DNA of 64,000 bases, taken from contig NZ_FUYB01000002.1 in NCBI RefSeq assembly GCF_900167255.1, forward strand, positions 124,001 to 188,000, given 5' to 3'. This document shows, one piece after another, positions 1 to 9,623 of this stretch. The notes under the pieces were generated by a model, which saw nothing but the letters and a program-made list of their open reading frames with translations, made no database searches and was not told where the DNA came from. The stretch comes from Thiothrix eikelboomii. GTDB taxonomy: Bacteria; Pseudomonadota; Gammaproteobacteria; Thiotrichales; Thiotrichaceae. Within the stretch, counting starts at the first letter, position 1. Every line of letters starts with the position of its first letter. Both the position numbers and the translations under genes were made by a program.

Positions 1-55
1 AGGTTCATCAGCTATACTAACCCCCCTTATTATTTTTTTATGAATAGCGCTTCAG

Positions 56-1420
56 CTATTGGACCGGACACCAGGCCTGAAGTGTCAATGCTAAGGTCTG
101 CATTTGGATAGGCTTGGTCAAACAGGCATTCATGCCCGCTGCTAAATACTCTTGCTCGTCACCTTTCATCGCATTAGCGGTCAAGGCAATAATCGGGAGC
201 TGTTGCTCTGGCAGTTCTGCCCGTACCCGCTTAGTCGTTTCAACCCCACTCATGCCCGGCATCTGAATATCCATCAAGACCAAAGCAAAATCGCCGGTAC
301 GTAAATGTTCCAAAGCCTGAAAACCATCATCGACCACAGTGACCCGATAACCTAGCTTCAGTAACATGCCTTTTGCGACCATCTGATTAATTTTGTGATC
401 TTCAACCACCAGAATATGGGGTGCATTCTCCGTACTGAATGACGGGTCGCTAGCCTGCCAGACTGAGGTAGGCTTAGTTTGGGTCACTAAGTCAGCGGTA
501 GACTCGCTAGCACAGTGGCTATCTTCCGCTCTGGTGGGAATCTGAAACCAAAAAGTGCTTCCGTGTCCCTCCTGACTGTCTACGCCAATACTGCCCCCCA
601 TTAACTGCACTAACTTGCGACTAATGGCTAAGCCTAAACCGGTACCACCGTGATTATGTTGGTCGTAGCGACTAATTTGGCTAAAAGCATGGAAAAGTTT
701 GGCTTGTTTTTCCGCAGAGATTCCCAAACCGGTATCTTGAACCTCAAAACGTAACATCCCAGACTCGCCCTGCAGCACTCTGATACTAATTTGCCCTTCC
801 GTGGTGAATTTAATGGCATTGCTAAGCAGATTGAGTAATACCTGCCGCAAGCGTAAAGGATCGCCCCAAAGCTTCATGGGTATCCCAGCTGCTAGTTCAA
901 GCACCAACCGCAATTGCTTTTGCTCAGCAATCGTGCGCATGGTAGCGATTACATTAGGCAAAATATCGTTAATACAAAAAGGTTCTTCTAAAAGTTCTAA
1001 TTTGCCCGCCTCTAAGCGCGAAATATCTAAAATATCATTGATAATCCCCAATAAAGCTTGGGCAGATTGCAAAATAGTTTCCACCTGCACCCGCTGTTCG
1101 GCTTGTAAGGCCGTATGCTGCAATAGAGTTGTCATCCCAATGATACCGTTCATCGGAGTACGAATTTCATGACTCATCGCAGCCAGAAAGGCACTTTTAG
1201 CCCGACTCGCGGCTAAAGCTTGATCACGTGCCTCAACCAGTTCTTGGGTACGCTCAGCAATCGTTTGTTCTAGCGAGTCCGCTTGAGCACGTAGCTCTTG
1301 GTTAGCTTGATATAACTCTAGACTCTTGCTTTCCAATAATTGCTCAGCCTGTTGGCGGGCATTATGCTCACGCTCCAAGCGTTTTTCCAAGCGTGCGATT
1401 AGCTCTAGCTCCGCGCTCAT
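56..1420 (-). CDS. Cytosolic hybrid histidine kinase (HisKA-HATPase-REC)
   Basis: This 454-residue protein has no membrane segment. It starts with a coiled coil (about residues 1-75), followed by a HisKA domain with the phospho-accepting His84 in [10 protein letters not shown], a HATPase_c domain with GTGLGLAIS, and a C-terminal receiver with Asp384 (LMDIQMPG) and Lys436. It lacks its own sensor domain. It starts 2 bp after the stop of the H-NOX gene, so H-NOX is the likely sensory partner, as known for H-NOX/kinase pairs. The receiver would pass phosphate to the Hpt protein encoded first in the same three-gene operon. Family assignment is certain; the H-NOX partnership is inferred from gene order. 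Confidence 0.93.
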   Translation of the reverse strand: MSAELELIARLEKRLEREHNARQQAEQLLESKSLELYQANQELRAQADSLEQTIAERTQELVEARDQALAASRAKSAFLAAMSHEIRTPMNGIIGMTTLLQHTALQAEQRVQVETILQSAQALLGIINDILDISRLEAGKLELLEEPFCINDILPNVIATMRTIAEQKQLRLVLELAAGIPMKLWGDPLRLRQVLLNLLSNAIKFTTEGQISIRVLQGESGMLRFEVQDTGLGISAEKQAKLFHAFSQISRYDQHNHGGTGLGLAISRKLVQLMGGSIGVDSQEGHGSTFWFQIPTRAEDSHCASESTADLVTQTKPTSVWQASDPSFSTENAPHILVVEDHKINQMVAKGMLLKLGYRVTVVDDGFQALEHLRTGDFALVLMDIQMPGMSGVETTKRVRAELPEQQLPIIALTANAMKGDEQEYLAAGMNACLTKPIQMQTLALTLQAWCPVQ

Positions 1421-1422
1421 GA

Positions 1423-1974
1423 TTAGCTGACCAAGCGCGTAATATGAAATTCGACGTGATTGCCTTTACCTTGGGAGCGGTCGATGATTTCTAGCTGAGT
1501 CGGCTCATTAAAATACCTCAAGCAACCTTCAATCAAACCTTCCGCTAAAGAAGCAAAGGGATGTTGGGAGTAATAAATCATGATCAATTTATTATCATCT
1601 GCACTTCGACTCGTTGCAAAACGCGGTAACTCCGCATCAGGATAGAGCTTACGGACTTCGACATGAATATAATTCTCAATCGACTCTAGAAAATCAAAGG
1701 CATGCTGCGTACTTTGGAAAAAGCCCGGATATAACTCTACAAAGCGACCGAACAAATGTTGCCCAAAAACTTTTATTAGCGTGGGGACAGGTAAATGAGT
1801 TTTACTGGATAAATTAGCCACCAAGGCTAACATTTCAGCATGCGGATAAGTACCGACTGAGGTATAGGCACCACCTGAAGCCAAGTCAGATTCGTCGATA
1901 ATATCATCCACCATCTCTGCTGAAAATTCACTCTCGACCATTTCCAGAAACTCGATAAAGACTAGACCTTTCAT
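1423..1974 (-). CDS. H-NOX (haem NO-binding) sensor protein
   Basis: The 183-residue protein is a stand-alone H-NOX domain, which binds haem and senses nitric oxide in facultative bacteria. The proximal haem ligand is His104 in [15 protein letters not shown], a classic H-NOX signature, and the C-terminal part has LAEGLIEG. The usual Tyr-x-Ser-x-Arg haem-propionate motif reads Tyr134-Tyr-Ser136-Gln-His138, so Arg is replaced by His (codon CAT). The ATG at 1974 is chosen because GGAGG lies about 7 bases upstream and the family starts MKG; the open frame continues further upstream. The gene sits between hpt and the hybrid kinase. Function is well supported; ligand affinity may be altered by the Arg-to-His change. 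Confidence 0.92.
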   Translation of the reverse strand: MKGLVFIEFLEMVESEFSAEMVDDIIDESDLASGGAYTSVGTYPHAEMLALVANLSSKTHLPVPTLIKVFGQHLFGRFVELYPGFFQSTQHAFDFLESIENYIHVEVRKLYPDAELPRFATSRSADDNKLIMIYYSQHPFASLAEGLIEGCLRYFNEPTQLEIIDRSQGKGNHVEFHITRLVS

Positions 1975-2020
1975 GTGTCCCTCCGCTACAAAGCAGGTGA
2001 TTGAAATTATGGATAAATCG

Positions 2021-2377
2021 TCAAACCATGCTCGGCTGATCAGCATCTAGCCACGCTTTAACTTGGGCGTATTCGGCAAGTAAGGCTTGCAAATGCCCTT
2101 GCGCACGTGCTTGATTATGATCGTCCTTGTAGGTTTCCAACAGACTCGCCCATTCAGCCATTTTGAAGGCACCAATTAACTTGCTACTGGATTTGAGTTT
2201 GTGGCAAATACAACCAACTTGGATAGCATCCGCTTGAGCAACACAATGCTCTAACCGGCTCAAAGCCGAAACAGTATCCGCACGAAACACCTCGACCAAC
2301 TCGGTAAAACCCTCGGCCATGATGTCCTGCAATTCGTTATAAACTTGTTTATCAATGACGGAAGTTGTGCTTGTCAT
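2021..2377 (-). CDS. Hpt phosphotransfer protein
   Basis: This 118-residue protein is a single Hpt domain. His59 lies in CHKLKSSSKLIGA, matching the HxLKGSSxxxGA phosphorylation site, with the first Gly of the motif replaced by Ser. Such proteins shuttle phosphate from a hybrid kinase receiver to a separate response regulator. It is the first gene of the minus-strand operon hpt - H-NOX - hybrid kinase, and is divergent from the response-regulator/phosphatase gene that starts at 2483. That regulator is the obvious final phosphate acceptor (inference). The second hybrid kinase nearby could also feed this Hpt. Confidence 0.88.
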   Translation of the reverse strand: MTSTTSVIDKQVYNELQDIMAEGFTELVEVFRADTVSALSRLEHCVAQADAIQVGCICHKLKSSSKLIGAFKMAEWASLLETYKDDHNQARAQGHLQALLAEYAQVKAWLDADQPSMV

Positions 2378-2482
2378 ATTATTAGTTACGCTGAGCTTAT
2401 ATTTATATATTTTGGATAAGACCTAATGCTAGCATGTAGCGATAAAACAAGTTAACTATAATATAAAAATAATAGATTGAAT

Positions 2483-3679
2483 ATGAATATCCTTGTGGTA
2501 GATGACGCTAAAGATATGCAATTGATCTTGCGCCGCATTTTGACGCTGATGGGGCATCAGGTCGTGTTAGCCGATAATGGGCAAACAGCGTGGGAACTCA
2601 TCCAGCAACATCATTTCCAGCTCGTTATTAGTGACTGGATCATGCCCCTCATGGATGGCCCAACCTTATGCCGTACCATCCGTGCAGCTAACTTGCCCCA
2701 TTATGTCTACATCATCCTTCTGACCGGGATGTCCGGTAAACATAGCTTATTGCAGGGCATAGATGCTGGAGCAGATGATTTTGCCATCAAACCGATTGTG
2801 CGTGAGGAACTAGCCGTCCGCTTACGTGCTGCACAACGAATTTTGAATTTAGAACAGAGTTTAGAGGACAAAAATCGCCATCTAGCCAGTATCAATCAAT
2901 CCCTCTCAGCCGCTCAAACTTTGATTGAAAGTGATCTCAAACGTGCTGCTGCTTTGCAAACCGGTATTTTACCTCATCAGAAACAATTCGGGCGCATTCA
3001 ACTCGATTGGTTTTTTCAACCTGCACAATATGTTGGCGGGGATACTTTTAACTATTTTCCCATCAATGATGATTTATTCTTCTTTTATTCGATTGATGTT
3101 TCTGGGCATGGGATTGCTGCTGCTTTATTGTCGATGTGTTTGCAAGCTTTATTAAGTGCGACCAGTCAACTGCATTGCTTAGATCAACCTAATCACCTCC
3201 ACATTGCGAGTATCCCCGCGCAACTGGCCGCAAAATTAAACCAGCATCTCCATGAGCATTTAGATACCCATGATCATTATCTAACCATGATTTTGGGCAT
3301 TATGGATACTCAGCAAGAATATCTACATTTTGTACAAGCGGGTCATCCACAGCCCTTGTTATATCGCCCCCATCAAGGCTGGACACAAATTGACTGTACC
3401 GGTTTTCCGATTGGCTTAGTGCCTGATGTAGACTATGAAACCATTAGCCTAGCTTTCCCAAGTGGGAGTCGCTTTATGCTCTATTCTGATGGCTTACTAG
3501 AATTACCTACTGCCGAGGCTAATCCTCTAGACCCCAGCTTTTTAATCCAAAGCTTAACCGCTGTCACTCAGCAGCCTGTCAGTCAAGCGATTGAAACTTT
3601 GCGTCATGCCCTAGGCTTAGATCAAGCAGCGATATTGCGCCCTGATGATATTTCTTTATTAATGATTGATCTAAACTAA
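2483..3679 (+). CDS. Response regulator with PP2C (SpoIIE/RsbU-type) phosphatase output
   Basis: The 398-residue protein has an N-terminal receiver (Asp51 in ISDWIMP, LLTG, and Lys in AIKPI), a coiled-coil linker near residues 125-165, and a PP2C-like serine phosphatase domain with QYVGGDTFN, DVSGHGIAAALL and SDGLLEL. This resembles RsbU and Pseudomonas HsbR, which dephosphorylate STAS anti-sigma-factor antagonists when activated. Unlike HsbR it lacks a C-terminal kinase domain; that activity is a separate gene at 7239. ATG 2483 was chosen over the in-frame TTG at 2477. The likely substrate is the STAS protein at 6762. Confidence 0.92.
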   Translation: MNILVVDDAKDMQLILRRILTLMGHQVVLADNGQTAWELIQQHHFQLVISDWIMPLMDGPTLCRTIRAANLPHYVYIILLTGMSGKHSLLQGIDAGADDFAIKPIVREELAVRLRAAQRILNLEQSLEDKNRHLASINQSLSAAQTLIESDLKRAAALQTGILPHQKQFGRIQLDWFFQPAQYVGGDTFNYFPINDDLFFFYSIDVSGHGIAAALLSMCLQALLSATSQLHCLDQPNHLHIASIPAQLAAKLNQHLHEHLDTHDHYLTMILGIMDTQQEYLHFVQAGHPQPLLYRPHQGWTQIDCTGFPIGLVPDVDYETISLAFPSGSRFMLYSDGLLELPTAEANPLDPSFLIQSLTAVTQQPVSQAIETLRHALGLDQAAILRPDDISLLMIDLN

Positions 3680-3767
3680 ACTCGTTTTTTTAAACTTAAA
3701 TTTTGATTTAAAACTAAATGCTTATTTAAAATAGAATAGTGAGTGTAGGCCTGTCATATAGTCCGTT

Positions 3768-5420
3768 TTATCTAGGGCAAACCCGCTGGACAACATCCAG
3801 CAAAGCCTGAATCTGAAACGGTTTACTTAGGAAATCATCCATACCTGCAGCTAGACATAGCTCCCGATCACGTTCCATCGCATTAGCAGTTAGGGCGATA
3901 ATCGGGGTAGGATGAAACTGCTTTTGCTGCTCTAGCCCACGAATCAGCTGCGTTGCCTCTAAACCATCCATCACAGGCATTTGCACATCCATCAGAATCA
4001 CATCAGGTTGCTCAATTTCCCAGGCCTCTAAAGCCTCTCGTCCATTTTCAACAAGGATCACTTGATGACCTGCTTTATTCAATAAGCGCCGTGCCAACAG
4101 GCGGTTAACTGCATTATCATCGGCCAAAAGAATCTTTAAAGCACAACTTGCTGGCGACAAATTAATATTGGCTACTGTAGTCATCGGCAAGGCTTGCTTA
4201 GCTGTGGTCAGTAGCAGACTAAAATAGAAAATACTCCCCTGCCCCAGATCACTTTCGACCTGGAGTTGCCCCCCCATCATACCCACCAAGCGTGAAGAAA
4301 TCGTCAAGCCCAAACCGGTGCCACCATAAGCACGAGTGATGGAGCTATCGGCTTGCTGGAAAGGCTGGAAAATACTCGCTTGCTTTTCTATCGGAATCCC
4401 AATCCCCGTATCACGGACTGCAAATAATAAATAGACCTGCTCTGCGGGTGCATCGCTTTGCAAACTGATCGTAACAACGACCTCACCTTGCTCGGTAAAC
4501 TTGATGGCATTACCGATCAAATTAATCATAATCTGCCGTAAACGCCCAGGATCACCAATCAGTAAATCCGGTATATCCGCCGCCAACTCCCAGCGAAAAG
4601 CCAACTGTTTTTGCTGCGCTCTGACCTGCAAAGGCAAACATGTATCATGCAATAAAGCACGGATTGAAAAACTGACAGGATTGAGGACTAAAGCCCCTGA
4701 ATCAATCCGCGAAAAATCGAGAATTTCATTGATAATATCGAGCAAAGCATTCGACGAAGACTTGATCATCTGCAAATATTCGCCTTGCACAGCAGAAACT
4801 TCGCTGTATAACATCAAGTCAGTCAGACCGATAATGCCATTCATCGGTGTCCGAATTTCATGGCTAATCATCGCTAAAAACTCACTTTTAGCTTTATTCG
4901 CAGTTTCCGCAGCCGCCTTAGCTCGCAGAGCCTCCGCCTTCACCTCTTCTAGATGAGCATGTTGCTGACAGGCTAAGCACGCTGTTTCTAGGCGTTTCAA
5001 AATCAAACCCAAAGCCAATAAATAAGCATCTGATAAAGGTGGATCACGCACTAGCACTAACAGACCATTTCCCCCGACAGGCATGAAATGATAGGTAACA
5101 CCAGCAAGCACATGGATCTCTCCCGGCTTCTTAACCTGCCAAGCTTGAGTCGCCACCCGCCTTAGCTCAGCGGCTAATAAGGGTAACTCCTGCTCTAAAC
5201 TGCCCTGCAATAAAGGATAACCGTAACAAGGATTCGGCACCGTCGTCGCAATATCCTCAGGCACAAGGCCATTATGCAGCCAAATATAACCACTACGCCC
5301 ATTCAGCAATTTTAGAGCTGGGATTAGAAATTTACGCAGCATGGTACGTAAATCCAGATCCTGTCCGATTAATAACGCCAAAGCATATTGAACGGAAACA
5401 ATCTCTAGTGTCATTTTCAT
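3768..5420 (-). CDS. Second hybrid histidine kinase (sensor region-HisKA-HATPase-REC)
   Basis: The 550-residue protein has an N-terminal region of about 150 residues that may be a GAF-like sensor but has no clear motif. A coiled coil (about 155-180) leads to HisKA with His187 in [10 protein letters not shown], a HATPase_c domain with DTGIGI and GTGLGLTIS, and a receiver with Asp478 (LMDVQMPVMDG). There are no membrane segments. Its ATG overlaps the stop of the upstream FIST gene by 4 bp (ATGA), indicating translational coupling and a sensor-kinase pair. It has no output domain, so its phosphate probably goes to the shared Hpt at 2021-2377. Confidence 0.92.
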   Translation of the reverse strand: MKMTLEIVSVQYALALLIGQDLDLRTMLRKFLIPALKLLNGRSGYIWLHNGLVPEDIATTVPNPCYGYPLLQGSLEQELPLLAAELRRVATQAWQVKKPGEIHVLAGVTYHFMPVGGNGLLVLVRDPPLSDAYLLALGLILKRLETACLACQQHAHLEEVKAEALRAKAAAETANKAKSEFLAMISHEIRTPMNGIIGLTDLMLYSEVSAVQGEYLQMIKSSSNALLDIINEILDFSRIDSGALVLNPVSFSIRALLHDTCLPLQVRAQQKQLAFRWELAADIPDLLIGDPGRLRQIMINLIGNAIKFTEQGEVVVTISLQSDAPAEQVYLLFAVRDTGIGIPIEKQASIFQPFQQADSSITRAYGGTGLGLTISSRLVGMMGGQLQVESDLGQGSIFYFSLLLTTAKQALPMTTVANINLSPASCALKILLADDNAVNRLLARRLLNKAGHQVILVENGREALEAWEIEQPDVILMDVQMPVMDGLEATQLIRGLEQQKQFHPTPIIALTANAMERDRELCLAAGMDDFLSKPFQIQALLDVVQRVCPR

Positions 5421-6565
5421 GGTATTTGCTCGATCGGTGAGAGGATACCGAGCACTAAAGTTTTATTAAAAAGCTCCAAACACGTGTTGCCTCCATCCGC
5501 GATTTCGCCCAAAGATAAGCCACCTACTAAGGGAACACCGCAGGGTAAGGCCTGATGGATCGTATTAATCTCCTCAGCAAAACGCTCTTGTAAAAATAAA
5601 GCTCGACTAATGCAATCAAATAACAAAGCCATCAAGGGTAACTTATCTGCCGGAATGATTTGTACACAGCGTCGTGAAGCCTCTAGTAGATGATCAACAT
5701 CACCCTTGAGAATATAAATAATGTGATTAATCGGCACATCCCCCACACAAACCAACGCCTTGCCCTGACGAAATAATGGATCGCGCACCACGACATCCCC
5801 AGAAATACGATCCAAGCCAAAGGGATAAGCCTTGGCTAAATCAAAGAAATTATTGACTCCAAACTTCTGACCACTATCCTCCTCAACGACCTCTCGATAG
5901 ACTTCAAACGCCGGTTTATAGTTAAGGGTAGTCATCGTATTGTCATAAGCGCCCGTCACAATAAAGGGGCCGGCAAACTTATGCCAACCATGCTCAATAC
6001 TCAGGCTAACCGATAACGGTAAAGCAGTGATCTGAGCACAATCCATCCTCAACCCCTGATTACTGATCAGACAAGGTTGCTGGACAAAACTCAATGAACC
6101 CGCTCCCCCGCCTAAGTAACGATAGCGACTGCCGAAGACTTCATAGAGATTTTCTAATAAACTGGTAATGCGCTTGCTCAAACCATCCACTAGAGTCACT
6201 AAGCTTGCACCCTTCGGAATCTGTGCTTCTAGAGCCACTACTTCTGGAAAATAATCATACTCAGGGCTAGATAAATGCTCGATCCAATGGACTTGTGCCT
6301 TAACGGGTAAAGCACAGACCAAACTCCCCCGCTTTAGGTTTTGTCCATGTGCAATAATTTCTGGAAAAATGCCACCAAACACCGGAAGGGGTAAAGCCTG
6401 CAAAGATGCATCTAGTTGTGCTGGCGTAAAACCATTTGCATCGGCGGCTAGCACTAGCAAACTTTGTGCACCGCTTGCGAGCGCACGCTCAAACAAAACA
6501 AACAGTCCCTCACAGGTTCCGCTGGTTTCAACAAATAATTCGACACAGAGTGGCTTGGCAGACAT
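5417..6565 (-). CDS. FIST-domain sensory protein
   Basis: This 382-residue soluble protein matches the FIST_N plus FIST_C arrangement. Supporting features are the internal segment YRYLGGGAG, the middle segment with GAYDN, and the C-terminal PLVGGLSLGEIA typical of FIST_C. FIST proteins are proposed to bind small ligands such as amino acids and to regulate linked kinases or cyclases. It is the first gene of a two-gene operon with the downstream hybrid kinase, overlapping it by 4 bp. Ligand and mechanism are unknown; the family call rests on pattern recognition of the whole protein. Confidence 0.82.
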   Translation of the reverse strand: MSAKPLCVELFVETSGTCEGLFVLFERALASGAQSLLVLAADANGFTPAQLDASLQALPLPVFGGIFPEIIAHGQNLKRGSLVCALPVKAQVHWIEHLSSPEYDYFPEVVALEAQIPKGASLVTLVDGLSKRITSLLENLYEVFGSRYRYLGGGAGSLSFVQQPCLISNQGLRMDCAQITALPLSVSLSIEHGWHKFAGPFIVTGAYDNTMTTLNYKPAFEVYREVVEEDSGQKFGVNNFFDLAKAYPFGLDRISGDVVVRDPLFRQGKALVCVGDVPINHIIYILKGDVDHLLEASRRCVQIIPADKLPLMALLFDCISRALFLQERFAEEINTIHQALPCGVPLVGGLSLGEIADGGNTCLELFNKTLVLGILSPIEQIP

Positions 6566-6761
6566 GGATAAAATCCTGTATGTTTATTTTTATAATCGTC
6601 ATTGAGTACATTCTACCCAAGCCGTTTATTATAAGAAAGTTTTATTAAACCTGCTCTGAGACTAATTCAACTATTGCTGCTGACGGGCTAACAAGTGTAA
6701 ACTATCAATATTAATTAAAATGATAAGTTTCAATACGCTGCAACCAATTAGGATAATAAAA

Positions 6762-7106
6762 ATGCAAGTTTCAACCCAAACTCAGGGCAGATTCACCATT
6801 GCTACCATTTTGGATACTCGAATGGATGCTACGATCGCTCCCCAACTCAAACACTCTATCGCCCAACTCATCAATGAGGGACATAATTGTATTATCTTAG
6901 ATATTAGTGCCGTCACTTTCATGGACAGCAGCAGTCTTGGAGCACTGGTTAGTCTGTTGAAAATGTTAGGTAACCGAGGTGATCTGATCATTACCGGAGC
7001 CAGAGGCATTGTGGCAGATCTATTTAAACTGACTCGCATGGATCGCGTATTTCGGATGGCAGTTGATGTGGATACTGCCCTAGGTGCTAGCTTGGCTACT
7101 GCTTAG
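6762..7106 (+). CDS. STAS-domain anti-sigma-factor antagonist
   Basis: The 114-residue protein is a single STAS domain of the SpoIIAA/RsbV type. The serine segment TFMDSSSLGAL (Ser56-58) contains the site that is reversibly phosphorylated in this family. ATG 6762 is preferred over an in-frame ATG at 6720 because an AGGA lies about 8 bases upstream and the protein then begins at the STAS fold. Encoded just before the RsbW-like ATPase (its predicted kinase), and within 4.3 kb of the PP2C response regulator (its predicted phosphatase), it would be the switch protein of the island. The downstream target is not encoded in view. Confidence 0.9.
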   Translation: MQVSTQTQGRFTIATILDTRMDATIAPQLKHSIAQLINEGHNCIILDISAVTFMDSSSLGALVSLLKMLGNRGDLIITGARGIVADLFKLTRMDRVFRMAVDVDTALGASLATA

Positions 7107-7152
7107 TAGCTACTCAAATAAACTCTTGCATCAATCAGGAGAGGGCCCTGAT

Positions 7153-7221
7153 GAACAGCATACTGCGAATCGCCAGCCAAGCATACTGGCATCAACTCAC
7201 ATCAAAAAAAGACAAAAATAA
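7153..7221 (+). CDS. Possible 22-residue leader peptide
   Basis: A short frame starts with ATG at 7153 after the purine-rich GGAGAGG and ends at TAA 7221, before the RsbW-like gene. The peptide is basic at its C-terminus. The purine-rich stretch is slightly far from the ATG. No homology can be judged at this length; it may be an untranslated spacer or a leader that couples translation. Low confidence. Confidence 0.2.
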   Translation, partial: EQHTANRQPSILASTHIKKRQK

Positions 7222-7238
7222 AAAAAATAGGGTACGTG

Positions 7239-7670
7239 ATGGACACTAATTACCAAGAATATAACATCCGCCTGTCCATCGACAGCCGCCTTGAACAAGT
7301 TCGCGTCTTATCGGGGGCTTTACGCGGGATTGGTCAAGAACTACAACTCACCGACGATAAGCTAGGGCAACTCGAACTCATCATGGTCGAGGCGGTTAAT
7401 AATGTGATCGAACATGCCTACCAATTAGAGTCTGGCAATGAGGTGCATGTACGTGTCGAATACAGCCCACAAGAAGTCCATCTGATTATTTCTGATCATG
7501 GCCAAGCCATGCCGGACCAGTTGCATACTGAAGTCCGCGTCATGCCTAATCCTGAGGACTTACCTGAAGGCGGTTGGGGTATGGGATTGATCCATTTACT
7601 GGCCGACTCAATCCGTTATATCCGCGATGCACGGGGTAACCATTTGCATGTTAGTAAACATTTAGTTTAA
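7239..7670 (+). CDS. RsbW-like anti-sigma regulatory factor / serine kinase
   Basis: The 143-residue protein is a HATPase_c_2 domain of the RsbW/SpoIIAB type. The N-box EAVNNVIEHAY (about 51-61), the DHG motif and a glycine-rich GGWGMGLIHLL ATP lid are visible. These proteins phosphorylate a STAS antagonist and, when free, sequester a sigma factor or another partner. ATG 7239 is used; a GTG lies 3 bases upstream. It follows the STAS gene on the same strand and is followed about 100 bp later by the glycosyltransferase gene. This suggests the partner-switch output acts on, or is expressed with, glycan synthesis (inference). Confidence 0.9.
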   Translation: MDTNYQEYNIRLSIDSRLEQVRVLSGALRGIGQELQLTDDKLGQLELIMVEAVNNVIEHAYQLESGNEVHVRVEYSPQEVHLIISDHGQAMPDQLHTEVRVMPNPEDLPEGGWGMGLIHLLADSIRYIRDARGNHLHVSKHLV

Positions 7671-7768
7671 GGCCATTAAGCGCCCATCACTCAGTAGCAT
7701 CATTAGAATAATTAGAATCATTAAAAAATTGCGTTTTACCCTCTAATCACAACAATAAGAACACTGCT

Positions 7769-9623
7769 ATGGGATTCTATTTCGACAAATTTGAAACTCG
7801 TCAACCTGAGCCGCCGCTAGTCTATTCGGCAGTGACGGAAGGGATCTGGCAATTTCTCGCTGTTATCGCCATGACACTCGGTGCATGGTATTTGTGGTGG
7901 CGATGGACGGCCTCACTCAATCCTGATGCCCTCTGGTATGCGATTCCGCTAGTCGTCGCCGAAACAGCCTCCTATTTTGGACTTGGCTTGTTCATCTTCA
8001 ATTTATGGAAACTAGAGGATTATCCACAACAACCGCCTCCTGCTAATGTTCGCGAGGTGGTCAACCCTGATCATGCGGAAGATCGCCCTATCAAGGTCGA
8101 TGTTTTTTTTCCTAGCTACAATGAGGACGTGGAATTAGTTCGCCTGAGTATCCTTGATGCAAAAAAAATCACCTATCCCTTCCCGATTGAACTGAAGATC
8201 TTTGTCCTCGACGATGGCAAACGTCCAGAAATGCAACAAGTGGCTGAACAAGAAGGGGTTGGTTATCTCACACGTAGCAGCAATATCGGCTTTAAAGCCG
8301 GTAATCTACGCAATGCGATGGAACAAACTCACGGTGATTTCATTGTGATTTGTGATGCCGACACCCGCCCTTTTCCCACTATCCTCGAACATACCTTAGG
8401 CTATTTTCGTGATCCTGAAGTGGCATGGGTACAAACTCCACAATGGTTTTTTGATTTACCCGAAGGTAAACGCTTGCCGGATTTTCTTGGTCGCTATTTA
8501 AAAACACCGGGGCGCTGGCTTGGCAAGGGCGTGGAAGCGGTGATCGGCGAAGTGCGCGTAGGTGAAGACCCTTTTGTCAATGAACCTAAAATGTTTTATG
8601 ACGTGATTCAACGTCGGCGCAATTGGGCCAATGCCTCATTTTGCTGTGGGGCTGGCTCAATCCATCGCCGTGAAGCAGTCATGGAAGCAGCTCTCAAATG
8701 TTATGCCGATACCATTGAAAAACAGGTCGGCAAACAATCCAAACAATTGCAAAAACTGATGGGAGGTGAAGCACTCGATAGTAATTTAGTACAGGAAATG
8801 CGGCATCAAGTCGCCAGTGAAGAAGAATTCACACCGTATCGTTTCCATGTTTCTGAAGATATTTATACTTCAATTGTGCTGCATGCGGATCAAGATCGTC
8901 ACTGGAAATCAGTACTGCACCCAGCCGTAGAGTCGAAAATGCTCTCCCCACAAGATTTGCTGAGCTGGACGGTACAACGCTTTAAATATGCAGGAGGTAC
9001 GCTCGATATTGCCCTGCATGATAATCCCTTAGAGTTGGTCACAACGCTTGATGTATGGAGCGACTATTTGGTCTTATTTCGGTGGCATCTGGAATCTAAT
9101 TTTTCTGCTTGCACCGTTGGTGTATTTATTTGCGGGGATCGCCCCTGTCAGCGCTTACACTGGTGATTTTTTCAAGCATATCCTGCCCTTTCTGATTTTC
9201 ATGGAGTTAGCTTTTATGGTCGGGACTTGGGGCATTGCTGGCTATCGCTCTAAAGCCAGCTATTTATCCTTTTTCCCCGTTAATTTGCGGGCGATTTGGA
9301 CAGTGTTGAAAGGTGAAAAAATCAAATTTCCAGTCACCCCTAAAGATCGGCAAGAAGGCAATTTTTTCCATTTGATCTGGCCACAGTTTGCCGTGATAGT
9401 CTTGACTGTATGCGGCGTACTCTATGCCTCCATCCAGTATTTTATACTCCATAATCAGGACTATTCGCTGGGCGGAATTTTGGTCAATATCTTTTGGGGA
9501 TTGAATAATATTTTCGCACTCAGCGGGATTGTACTGGCCGCCTTCTGGCAACCGGAAGCAACCGACCTTGCTGAGGAAGAGCAGGCAACCGCCGCTTATA
9601 AGAATAACGAGGTGATCGCATGA
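7769..9623 (+). CDS. Cellulose-synthase-like membrane glycosyltransferase, family 2, interrupted by a +1 frameshift
   Basis: The first frame (7769-9166) holds two N-terminal membrane segments and a GT2 catalytic domain with DDG (148-150), DAD (196-198), TPQWFF, SED (362-364) and a variant QxxRW motif, Gln403-Arg-Phe-Lys-Tyr407. The C-terminal membrane part is in the next frame, readable from about 9033 to 9623 (GATIWSYFGGIW and four hydrophobic segments). Frame 2 has a TAG at 9030, so the shift lies just after it. Skipping one base near 9032 restores ...NPL-SWSQRLMYGATIW..., a normal family continuation, giving about 617 residues. It is either a true mutation, a sequencing error, or recoding. 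The gene overlaps the DUF3131 gene by ATGA. Substrate is unknown; no PilZ domain is seen. Confidence 0.85.

Noticed and set aside
9029-9052. Programmed +1 frameshifting in the glycosyltransferase
   Set aside because: No known +1 slip heptamer in the correct register, no rare-codon or stop stall at the site and no upstream Shine-Dalgarno-like stimulator is clear, so mutation or error is simpler; it is kept open only as an option.
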